A DNA stretch of 10,150 bases, taken from contig DAOWOP010000091.1 of NCBI GenBank assembly GCA_030642005.1, forward strand, positions 1 to 10,150, read 5' to 3'. The translations under genes and the position numbers were made by a program. A model generated the notes under the pieces. That model made no database searches, was not told where the DNA came from, and saw only the letters and a list, made by a program, of their open reading frames with translations. Origin of the DNA: Planctomycetales bacterium. GTDB lineage: Bacteria; Planctomycetota; Phycisphaerae; SM23-33. This document shows, piece by piece, positions 1 through 6,207 of the stretch (within the stretch, counting starts at the first letter, position 1; each line of letters starts with the position of its first letter).

Positions 1-87
1 CCAGTCTCCTTCAGTTAGGGTTGGAAAACGTTCGTGCGATAAAACTGAACTTTTTCAACCATATCCTGTCCGAGACTGGCTCTTTTT
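1..87 (+). terminator. Terminator-like structured RNA element, cut or flush at window edge
   Basis: Bases 1-8 (CCAGTCTC) are the exact reverse complement of 72-79 (GAGACTGG), and the right arm runs straight into CTCTTTTT at 80-87, the layout of an intrinsic terminator on the + strand. The interior holds two more helices: 10-16 with 43-49 (TTCAGTT/AACTGAA, 7 bp) and 19-28 with 51-60 (10 bp including one G-U). These two cross each other, so they form either a pseudoknot or mutually exclusive alternative folds. The links between them (2 and 1 bases) make both full helices at once difficult. It may be the 3' end of an upstream transcript or a small RNA. I do not recognise it as a known riboswitch or RNA family. 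Confidence 0.4.
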
Positions 88-132
88 GCTACATGGTATC
101 TAACGGGGCTAAAAAGTAAGTAGCGCTGTCAT

Positions 133-232
133 ACTAATGACTAATGTCTAATAAACTGACGGTAACCAAACCACCCTTTGGTCATTAGAAATTAGTCATT
201 ACCTGGACATTGGTCATTGGACATTAGTCATT
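133..232. repeat. Cluster of short direct and inverted repeats (GTCATT/AATGAC)
   Basis: A 13-base inverted repeat pairs 136-148 with 220-232 (the right arm reads GACATTAGTCATT). Two tandem 14-base units lie at 205-218 and 219-232 and differ at one base. The core GGTCATT/AGTCATT recurs at 180, 194, 212 and 226. The stretch is AT-rich relative to the flanking gene and has no coding capacity. It could be a protein-binding array, a hairpin-forming intergenic repeat or a decayed repeat family; the sequence alone does not decide. With the element at 1-87 and the promoter at 266-294 it accounts for the non-coding 1-302 stretch. Confidence 0.6.
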
Positions 233-265
233 TTCCGAAACTGTTTATACCGGCCAAACGCGGCA

Positions 266-294
266 TTTTCAATGTCCCTGTGTTCTGGTACAAT
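266..294 (+). promoter_or_regulatory. Putative sigma70-type, leaderless promoter of the YhaM-like gene
   Basis: TACAAT at 289-294 (5/6 to the -10 consensus) is preceded, after exactly 17 bases, by TTTTCA at 266-271 (4/6 to the -35 consensus). The ATG at 303 begins 8 bases after the -10 box, so transcription would start at or within a base or two of the start codon. There is no Shine-Dalgarno in front of this ATG, which fits a leaderless mRNA. Confidence 0.45.
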
Positions 295-302
295 CTTACG
301 CC

Positions 303-1325
303 ATGAACAAAGAACACAGATTCATCAATCAGTTGATGCCCGGCGAGACGCTTGACCAGGTATTTCTCGTGCGGGAAAAGGACTTGCGGACGACGAAATC
401 GGGCGACCTGTACATCGTCTGCACGCTGTGCGATAAGACGGGTACGCTGTCGTCGCGGATGTGGCAGGCGTCCGAAGCCGTCTTTAATGGCATTCCGACC
501 GACGGGTTCCTGCACGTCAAGGGCAGGACGGAAGATTATCGCGGCAGCCTGCAATTCGTCATCGACGCCTGCCGGCCTTTCCCGGCCGAGAAGGTTGACC
601 TGGGCGATTTTCTCCGGGCGACCGAACGCGACGTCGAGGAAATGTGGGCGCAATTGCTGGAAATACTCCGGTCCATAAAGGACAAATTCGTCCGCCTGCT
701 GATCAAGAAATTCGTGGAGGACCGCGAATTCGTCGCCGCTTTCAAGCGCGCCCCAGCCGCCATGACGATGCACCATCCATACATCGGCGGACTGCTGGAG
801 CACACGCTCAACGTCGCCCGCGCCGCGGTGGCCGTCCTGCCGCTGTACCCGGAGGTCAACGCCGATTTGGTCCTGGCCGGGGTTTTCCTGCACGATGCCG
901 GCAAGGCAGCCGAGTTATCCTCCGCCACAGCCATTCGCTACACCGACCGCGGGCAACTTATCGGGCACATCACCATCGCCGCAATCTGGATCGGCGAGAA
1001 GGCTGCCGCACTGGCCGATGAACTCGGCGAACCCTTTCCGCAAAGAACGCTCAACCTCATCCAGCACATAATCCTCGCTCACCACGGCGAATACCAGTTC
1101 GGCTCGCCGAAGCTGCCGGCCATACCGGAGGCGTTTTTCATCCACTACCTCGACAACCTCGACGCGAAGATGTACATGACGCTCAATGCCGTCGAGAACG
1201 ACGCCGACCCCAAGGCCTCCTTCACCCCGTACCTCAAACAACTCGAAACGAGAGTCTATAAGCGCAGCGGCGAACTGCCCACAGGCGAAAAACACGACGA
1301 GGAAGGCAAATCGCTATTCGAGTAA
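303..1325 (+). CDS. yhaM: YhaM-like 3'-5' exoribonuclease (OB fold + HD domain)
   Basis: The 340-residue product matches the YhaM/CBF1 layout and the family's usual length of about 310-340. Residues about 14-92 form an OB-fold nucleic-acid-binding domain (opening with LMPGETLDQVFLV, then an inhibitor-like strand pattern). Residues about 155-290 form an HD metal-dependent phosphohydrolase domain: H167 (LLEHTLNVA), H197-D198 (FLHDAGK), H222 (GHITIA), H260-H261 (AHHGE) and D284. YhaM enzymes trim RNA, and in some reports single-stranded DNA, from the 3' end in the cytoplasm with metal ions. The ATG at 303 gives the family's normal N-terminus and lacks a Shine-Dalgarno; the promoter spacing suggests a leaderless message. 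The gene stands alone, converging on the PEP-CTERM gene. All expected HD residues are present, so it is probably active. The precise in vivo substrate is not visible. Confidence 0.88.
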   Translation: MNKEHRFINQLMPGETLDQVFLVREKDLRTTKSGDLYIVCTLCDKTGTLSSRMWQASEAVFNGIPTDGFLHVKGRTEDYRGSLQFVIDACRPFPAEKVDLGDFLRATERDVEEMWAQLLEILRSIKDKFVRLLIKKFVEDREFVAAFKRAPAAMTMHHPYIGGLLEHTLNVARAAVAVLPLYPEVNADLVLAGVFLHDAGKAAELSSATAIRYTDRGQLIGHITIAAIWIGEKAAALADELGEPFPQRTLNLIQHIILAHHGEYQFGSPKLPAIPEAFFIHYLDNLDAKMYMTLNAVENDADPKASFTPYLKQLETRVYKRSGELPTGEKHDEEGKSLFE

Positions 1326-1365
1326 CGAAGACGCCTTTACCGGTGCCTGCGCAACATTGCCATCC

Positions 1366-1402
1366 CCTGCCTACCTGCGTCTGCGAAGCAGGGGCAGGCA
1401 GG
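1366..1402 (-). terminator. Hairpin overlapping the stop codon of the PEP-CTERM gene
   Basis: CCTGCCT (1366-1372) pairs with AGGCAGG (1396-1402), and CCTGC (1374-1378) pairs with GCAGG (1388-1392), with a small asymmetric internal loop and a 9-base apical loop. The hairpin covers the TAG stop (1371-1373) and the codons for the terminal arginines of the PEP-CTERM protein. It lies between two convergent genes and could help end transcripts. Neither side has a clear U-tract, so its role as a terminator is uncertain; a repeat-type hairpin is the alternative. Confidence 0.35.
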
Positions 1403-2498
1403 CGCCGAGGGCCAGAAGCGACAGTGTAGCCGGTTCGGGGACAACGGCGATGAAGGCTTCAGTATCGCCGTCAGGGTTGGTCCCGTAGCCCACAATGGTC
1501 AACCCGTCGCCGGAGATGCCTCTTGCCTCGGTCAAAGTCCACCCGGTAAGGTCCACGCCCTGGTCCGTCAGCACGTCCCCGAGGATTCTTATGCCTTTGT
1601 CAGCCTCCCAGATGAACGCCTCAGTGGCCGTGGCCGACCGGCCATTCCCGACCACGACGGACCCGTCGGCAGAGACGGCTTTCGCATAGCTGTAGAAATC
1701 GCCGCCCGGCAGGTCGCCCAGGCCTACCATCCCGCCGGCCTGCGTCCAGCGGAACGCCTCCCTGCCCGAGGCCGAGGTGCCACCCCCGACTACGACAGAC
1801 CCGTCGGCAGAGACGCCTTGCGCATAGCTGTGGAAATCGCCGCCCGGCAGGTCGCCCAGGCCGACCATCCCGCCTGCCGACGTCCAGCGGAACACCTCCT
1901 CGCCCGAGGCCGAGTCGCTATCCCCGACCACGACAGACCCGTCGGCAGAGACGCCAGACGCCCAGCTCCCGGACCCGCCGCCCGGCAGGTCGCCCAGTCC
2001 GACCATCCCGCCGGACTGCGTCCAGCGGAACGCCTTGAAGTTCGAAGCCGAATGGCTATACCCGACCACGACAGACCCGTCGGCAGAGACGCCTTTCGCC
2101 ACGCTCCAGAAAGGGCCGCCCGTCAGGTCGCCCAGTCCGACCATTCCCCCGGCTTGCGTCCAGCGGAACGCCTCCATGCCCGAGGCCGAGGTGCCATACC
2201 CGACCACGACAGACCCGTCGGCAGAGACGCCATACGCGCCGCTGCTGGAACTGCCGCCCGGCAGGTCGCCCAGGCCGACCATCCCGCCGGCCGACGTCCA
2301 GCGGAACACCTCCGTGCCCGAGGCCGACTTGCCGTGCCCGACCACGACAGACCCGTCGGCAGAGACGCCTTTCGCCCGGCTGTTGAAAGAGCCGCCCGGA
2401 AGGTCGCCCAGGCCGCTAAAACTCGCCGCCGAGGCCCGGCCGGCCAAAACGCCCATCAGTATCACCGCCGGCAACATAACAATCCACTTGCGCTCCAC
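1371..2498 (-). CDS. Secreted HAF-repeat protein with PEP-CTERM sorting signal
   Basis: A 375-residue exported protein. It begins with a signal peptide (basic start, hydrophobic core, likely cut after RASA). Six tandem 46-residue repeats follow, each like GLGDLPGG..GVSADGSVVVG..SAS..EAFRWT.AGGMV, the pattern of the HAF family of probable extracellular repeats; then a diverged seventh half-unit. The end VPEPATLSLLALGACLPLLRRRR is a complete PEP-CTERM signal (PEP motif, transmembrane segment, arginine cluster), expected to be processed by an exosortase, which is not in this window. The role is probably surface- or matrix-associated; no enzymatic residues are evident. I chose GTG at 2498 because AGGAG at 2506-2510 lies 7 bases upstream; TTG at 2502-2504 is only one base from it. 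The repeats are unusually alike in DNA sequence, suggesting recent duplication or homogenisation. Confidence 0.87.
   Translation of the reverse strand: MERKWIVMLPAVILMGVLAGRASAASFSGLGDLPGGSFNSRAKGVSADGSVVVGHGKSASGTEVFRWTSAGGMVGLGDLPGGSSSSGAYGVSADGSVVVGYGTSASGMEAFRWTQAGGMVGLGDLTGGPFWSVAKGVSADGSVVVGYSHSASNFKAFRWTQSGGMVGLGDLPGGGSGSWASGVSADGSVVVGDSDSASGEEVFRWTSAGGMVGLGDLPGGDFHSYAQGVSADGSVVVGGGTSASGREAFRWTQAGGMVGLGDLPGGDFYSYAKAVSADGSVVVGNGRSATATEAFIWEADKGIRILGDVLTDQGVDLTGWTLTEARGISGDGLTIVGYGTNPDGDTEAFIAVVPEPATLSLLALGACLPLLRRRR
1587..2414 (-). repeat. Six tandem 138-bp coding repeats (HAF modules)
   Basis: The invariant string ACCCGTCGGC (+ strand) occurs at 1661, 1799, 1937, 2075, 2213 and 2351, exactly 138 bases apart each time. 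The array encodes six 46-residue modules with no length variation. Conserved stretches (GVSADGSVVVG and GGMVGLGDL) are almost identical in DNA, while variability is confined to the 6-7 residues after PGG and the short loop around SAS. The perfect period keeps the frame, so unequal crossing-over could add or remove whole modules. Confidence 0.9.
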
Positions 2499-2505
2499 GT
2501 TCAAT

Positions 2506-2510
2506 CTCCT
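2506..2510 (-). promoter_or_regulatory. Shine-Dalgarno that sets the PEP-CTERM start at GTG 2498
   Basis: AGGAG on the - strand, with 7 bases to the GTG at 2496-2498. The alternative TTG two codons upstream would leave one base of spacing, too little for initiation. Confidence 0.65.
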
Positions 2511-2588
2511 TTTCCTTCGTTTTGAAGATGTCCCATTTGTCCGGCGCCGGCGTCATCTCGCCCTTGTCTCTCACTTTGATTGACTTTT

Positions 2589-2632
2589 AGCCCCGCCCAA
2601 AGAGGGCTGGAGCTACGTAACATATTATTATA
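2589..2632 (-). promoter_or_regulatory. Possible -10 box and leader hairpin of the PEP-CTERM gene
   Basis: The non-coding stretch 2499-2751 contains a perfect TATAAT on the - strand at 2627-2632 within an AT-rich patch. The hexamer 17 bases upstream (TATAAA) is a poor -35 match. A start near 2620 would give a leader of about 120 bases containing a small 5-bp hairpin (2589-2593 with 2604-2608). Nothing else is recognisable in this stretch except a weak 5-bp hairpin at 2733-2749 after the YlbF-like gene. Confidence 0.3.
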
Positions 2633-2751
2633 TCACATCTCTACGCTTTTTTATAAAGAAAAACCTAAAAAATGGAATAGACATGGTACATCGTAATAAA
2701 GCAGATATTGAATCAGCGTAGTCTGCCGTTCGGCCTTGTTCGTTAAGGCTT

Positions 2752-3090
2752 CTACTTTTCCGTCTCGCTGAGTTGTTTCTGGAGTGTTTCGTTGACTTGT
2801 CGCATCAGGTCGATGTACTCGACCTGTGCGGCGGTGAATTTCTTGAAGACATCCGAAGCCACCAGTTTCCCGTGCAGTTCCTGCAACTTGTGCTTGTCGT
2901 TCACCTCGACGGGCGTGTTTTCATGCTCCGATTTGGCGATTTTCTCGGCCTGGGCCTGGTAGTCCTTGAGCAGTTGGGTGATTTCGCCCTGCTTACTCAT
3001 TTCCTCGCGGGCGGTCCGAAGATTGGCTGCCTGCGAGGATTCGCTGATGGACTTACCAAGCCGCTGCGCCAGTTCGATTACGTCGGTCAT
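2752..3090 (-). CDS. YlbF/YmcA-family small helical protein
   Basis: A 112-residue, almost entirely helical and charged protein, with no signal peptide, membrane segment or cysteine. The pattern fits the YlbF/YmcA (Com_YlbF) family: an N-terminal MTDVIELAQRLGKSISES, a central KDYQAQAEKI helix, and a closing FKKFTAAQVEYIDLMRQVNETLQ helix. In Bacillus, YlbF and YmcA form a complex with YaaT that affects RNase Y-dependent mRNA processing, competence and biofilm formation; in other phyla the role is unknown. The ATG at 3090 was chosen because GGAG at 3099-3102 lies 8 bases upstream and the product then begins at the family's normal first helix; the frame stays open upstream without a better start. 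It is transcribed away from uvrA. Family assignment is by pattern and is fairly, not fully, secure. Confidence 0.7.
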   Translation of the reverse strand: MTDVIELAQRLGKSISESSQAANLRTAREEMSKQGEITQLLKDYQAQAEKIAKSEHENTPVEVNDKHKLQELHGKLVASDVFKKFTAAQVEYIDLMRQVNETLQKQLSETEK

Positions 3091-3190
3091 TTTTTGTTCT
3101 CCTGATTTATTTCGACAAAGCATTATCTCCAACCGGAACGTCGAATCCATCATCAAATATTTTTCTGGTAGTGGATAGTGGAAGACAAAG

Positions 3191-3218
3191 AAGCCCAGCC
3201 ATTCGAATGGCTGGGCTT
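3191..3218. promoter_or_regulatory. Perfect 28-base palindrome between divergent ylbF-like gene and uvrA
   Basis: The two 14-base halves (left half AAGCCCAGCCATTC) are exact reverse complements meeting at TTCGAA. As RNA this is a 12-bp stem on a four-base loop. Both neighbouring genes run away from it, and no U-tract follows on either strand, so an ordinary terminator is not the obvious reading. It could be an operator for a dimeric regulator, a 5'-leader hairpin of uvrA, or an orphan terminator. A second small hairpin (3230-3235 with 3244-3249, GGCTTG/CAAGCC) follows just before uvrA. I see no recognisable SOS (LexA) box of the known consensus types here. Confidence 0.55.
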
Positions 3219-3283
3219 ATAACTTACCGGGCTTGTTTTTAACCAAGCCAGCGGGTTATCATACCAAGTCTGTCTATTTACAC

Positions 3284-6136
3284 ATGGCTACGACACGTAA
3301 GACATCCCGGAACAGCGTCAAGAGGGAAATCGTCGTTCTCGGCGCCAAGGAGCACAACCTCCAGCACGTTGACGTGCGGATTCCGCGCGACAAACTGGTG
3401 GTCGTTACGGGCATCAGCGGGTCGGGCAAGAGTTCGCTGGCGTTCGACACGCTCTATGCCGAGGGCCAGCGGAAGTACGTCGAGAGCCTGTCGGCCTACG
3501 CCCGGCAGTTCCTCGAGCAGTTGTCCAAGCCGGAAGTTGACCACATCGAGGGCCTGCCGCCGACGATCGCCATCGAGCAGCGGTCCGGCAGCGCCAATCC
3601 GCGTTCGACCGTGGCGACGACCACGGAGATTTACGATTACCTGCGTCTGCTGTTCGCCCGCGTCGGCGTGCCGCACTGCTGGGTCTGCGGCCGGGAGATT
3701 ACTTCGCAGACCGTTACGCAGATGACCGATGCGATTTTTCGCCTGCCGGAGGGGACGCGATTCATGGTCCTTGCCCCGGTTGTCCGCGGCCAGAAGGGCC
3801 GGCACGCCGAGGTGCTTCGCCGTGTCCGGCGCGAAGGCTTCGTGCGGGTCCGCGTCGATTCGACCCTCTATGACCTGCAAGACGTTCCGGAACTGAACAA
3901 GAACCGTAATCACACCATCGAAGTCGTTGTTGACCGGTTGGTGCTCAAACCTTCGGTGCGAATCCGTCTGGCCGACAGTTTAGGCGCAGCGCTGGGCCTC
4001 TCCGACGGACTTGTAACGATTGCGTATGAAGAAAATAGCGAAACTGCGAGCGGCGCTGATCCGGTCTGGAAGAATCAGATATACAGCGCCACGTTCGCCT
4101 GTCCGGAACACCCGGAGGCGAACCTGGAGGAACTGTCGCCGAGGATGTTCAGTTTCAATTCGCCTTACGGGGCGTGCGAGGAATGCGGCGGGCTGGGGAC
4201 GATCCCCGAGTTCGACCCGGACCTGATCGTGCCGGATACGTCTTTGAGCCTCAGCAAAGGCGCCATCGACGCCTGGCGTCACGGCGGAAAGCGGATGAAC
4301 ATATTCTACAATCGCATGATCCGCCGATTCTGCCGGCATTTCGACGTCAGTCCGTCTGCGCCGTATAAGGAACTTCCTCCCGCCGTTCGCAAGACGCTGA
4401 TGTACGGCAAGGACGGCGGCCCGCGGCGATTCGAGGGCGTTATCCCCAACCTGACTCGCCGATGGGAGACCACCGTCAGCGAGTTCGTCAAGCAGCGGCT
4501 GCACGGGTATCTTTCCGAGCAGCCCTGCCGGGCGTGCGGCGGCGCCAGGCTCAAGGCTGTATCCCTGGCCGTCAAGATCGACGAAAAGAACATTTGCGAC
4601 GTTGTCGGCATGAGCGTATCCGCCGCGCGGGCCTATTTCGATTCGCTTACCTTCGACGCCGAGCGAGCCAGGATCGCCGAGCAGATATTGCGCGAGATCC
4701 GCCACCGCCTGAAGTTCATGGAGGACGTCGGGTTGGGCTACATCACGCTTGATCGCACCAGCGCGACGCTTAGCGGCGGAGAGGCGCAGCGGATACGCCT
4801 TGCCACGCAGGTCGGAAGCGGGCTGGTGGGCGTCTGCTACGTGCTGGACGAGCCGACCATCGGCCTGCACCAGCGCGACAACAAGCGGATGATAGCGACG
4901 CTGCGACACCTGCGCGATATAGACAACACGGTGATCGTCGTCGAGCACGACGAGGAGATGATCCGATCCGCCGATCACATAATCGACATGGGCCCCGGCG
5001 CGGGCCGGCGCGGCGGGCGAATCGTCGCACAGGGTAAATTAAAGGACATCGAGGCTGCGCCGGAATCCGTTACAGGCAAATACCTTTGCCGGACCATGGA
5101 GATCGAAACGCCGCAGGAGCGGAGGATTTTATCGTTCCGCAAAGTCGTACAAATCCACGGCTGCCGGGAAAACAACCTGAAAGACCTGGACGTGAAGTTC
5201 CCGCTGGGCGGGATCGTCTGCGTTACGGGCGTCAGCGGCTCGGGCAAGAGCACACTGGTCAGCCAGACGCTCCTGCGCGCGCTCCGCCGGAGTTTGTACG
5301 GTTCGCGCGACAAGCCGGGGGCCTTTGATAAACTGCTGGGGGCAGGGAAGATCGACAAGGTCATCGAGATCGACCAGTCGCCCATCGGCAGGACGCCGCG
5401 GTCGAACCCGGCCACTTATACCGGCGCATTCGACCACATCCGCCAGTTGTTCGCCAAAACGCGCGAGGCGAAGATTCGCGGGTACAAGCCGGGGCGGTTC
5501 TCATTCAATGTCAAGGGCGGCAGGTGCGAGGCCTGTCGGGGCCAGGGCACCAAAAGGATCGGGATGCACTTCCTGCCGGACGTCTATGTAACCTGCGCCG
5601 AGTGCAAAGGCAGCCGGTACAACAACGAAACGCTGGAGATAAGGTATCGCGGCAAGAGCATCGCCGACGTGCTGAAGATGCGGGCTGAAGAGGCGCTGAC
5701 CTTCTTCCAGAACTTTCCGAAGATAAAGCGGATTATCAAGACGCTCAACGACGTGGGGCTTTCCTACGTCGAACTCGGCCAGGCCTCGACCACGCTGTCC
5801 GGCGGGGAGGCCCAGCGGGTGAAACTCGCCGGCGAACTCGGCAAAACGGCCACCGGCCACACGCTCTACGTGCTGGACGAGCCGACCACAGGCCTGCACT
5901 TCGCCGACATCCGCAGCCTGCTTAACGTCCTGAACCGACTGGCCGATAAGGGCAACACGATTATCATCATCGAGCATAACCTGGACGTGATAAAGTGCGC
6001 CGACTGGATAATAGACCTTGGTCCCGAAGGCGGCGACGCCGGTGGAACCGTCGTCGCACAGGGAACGCCCGAAGACATCGTCCGCTGCAAAAAATCTTAC
6101 ACCGGAAAATTTCTCCGCAGCAAACTTGACAGGTAG
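3284..6136 (+). CDS. uvrA: UvrABC excinuclease subunit A
   Basis: A 950-residue, complete UvrA, of normal family length. UvrA is the damage-recognition ATPase of nucleotide excision repair: a dimer that loads UvrB on damaged DNA. Visible parts: first Walker A at 43-51 (GISGSGKSS); CxxC at 132-135; first zinc module C273, H276, C298, C301; ABC signature at 497-500 with Walker B DE 522-523; second Walker A at 649-657 (GVSGSGKST); second zinc module C748, C751, C771, C774; second signature at 839-842 with Walker B DE 865-866. The first zinc module has Cys-His-Cys-Cys where many homologues have four cysteines. The ATG at 3284 is preferred because UvrA proteins start shortly before the IVVLGAKEHNLQ strand; a TTG at 3233 would add 17 unusual residues. 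No Shine-Dalgarno precedes 3284, so a leaderless or weakly initiated message is possible. Confidence 0.97.
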   Translation: MATTRKTSRNSVKREIVVLGAKEHNLQHVDVRIPRDKLVVVTGISGSGKSSLAFDTLYAEGQRKYVESLSAYARQFLEQLSKPEVDHIEGLPPTIAIEQRSGSANPRSTVATTTEIYDYLRLLFARVGVPHCWVCGREITSQTVTQMTDAIFRLPEGTRFMVLAPVVRGQKGRHAEVLRRVRREGFVRVRVDSTLYDLQDVPELNKNRNHTIEVVVDRLVLKPSVRIRLADSLGAALGLSDGLVTIAYEENSETASGADPVWKNQIYSATFACPEHPEANLEELSPRMFSFNSPYGACEECGGLGTIPEFDPDLIVPDTSLSLSKGAIDAWRHGGKRMNIFYNRMIRRFCRHFDVSPSAPYKELPPAVRKTLMYGKDGGPRRFEGVIPNLTRRWETTVSEFVKQRLHGYLSEQPCRACGGARLKAVSLAVKIDEKNICDVVGMSVSAARAYFDSLTFDAERARIAEQILREIRHRLKFMEDVGLGYITLDRTSATLSGGEAQRIRLATQVGSGLVGVCYVLDEPTIGLHQRDNKRMIATLRHLRDIDNTVIVVEHDEEMIRSADHIIDMGPGAGRRGGRIVAQGKLKDIEAAPESVTGKYLCRTMEIETPQERRILSFRKVVQIHGCRENNLKDLDVKFPLGGIVCVTGVSGSGKSTLVSQTLLRALRRSLYGSRDKPGAFDKLLGAGKIDKVIEIDQSPIGRTPRSNPATYTGAFDHIRQLFAKTREAKIRGYKPGRFSFNVKGGRCEACRGQGTKRIGMHFLPDVYVTCAECKGSRYNNETLEIRYRGKSIADVLKMRAEEALTFFQNFPKIKRIIKTLNDVGLSYVELGQASTTLSGGEAQRVKLAGELGKTATGHTLYVLDEPTTGLHFADIRSLLNVLNRLADKGNTIIIIEHNLDVIKCADWIIDLGPEGGDAGGTVVAQGTPEDIVRCKKSYTGKFLRSKLDR

Positions 6137-6157
6137 TCCCTGTAAATGTGCGTAAGA

Positions 6158-6199
6158 TACCGCGAAACGGCAAGCCGTGCGGCTTGCCGTTTCGCGGTA
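6158..6199. terminator. 19-bp perfect hairpin between convergent uvrA and glycosidase genes
   Basis: Bases 6158-6176 pair perfectly with 6181-6199 around a GTGC loop (the stem contains CGCGAAACGGCAAGCC). It begins 22 bases after the uvrA stop and ends 9 bases before the stop of the convergent gene, the expected place for a bidirectional terminator. No run of U follows on either strand, so it may act by blocking polymerase or 3' exonucleases rather than as a classic intrinsic terminator. Confidence 0.65.
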
Positions 6200-6207
6200 A
6201 GCGTTTG

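Noticed and set aside
1587..2414. Tandem repeats as a possible CRISPR array
   Set aside because: The units are 138 bases, coding, adjoining without unique spacers, and encode HAF modules.
1818..2583. Long open frames on the + strand opposite the PEP-CTERM repeats (to 235 codons)
   Set aside because: They arise because the 138-bp period is a multiple of three and contains no stops in those frames; the products are low-complexity Arg/Ala/Pro repeats with no start signals, and the - strand frame has a signal peptide and a PEP-CTERM.
2733..2749. Small hairpin after the YlbF-like gene as a terminator
   Set aside because: Only 5 bp with a 7-base loop and no U-tract; not strong enough to call.
3091..3156. 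Upstream extension of the YlbF-like protein by 22 residues
   Set aside because: ATG 3090 has GGAG at an 8-base spacing and starts the conserved first helix; the extension lacks both.
3233..3283. TTG at 3233 as the uvrA start
   Set aside because: It would begin inside the small hairpin before uvrA and add 17 residues not typical of UvrA; ATG 3284 gives the normal N-terminus.
3980..4978. 332-codon open frame antisense to uvrA
   Set aside because: The uvrA frame is unambiguous throughout; the antisense product has no recognisable domain.
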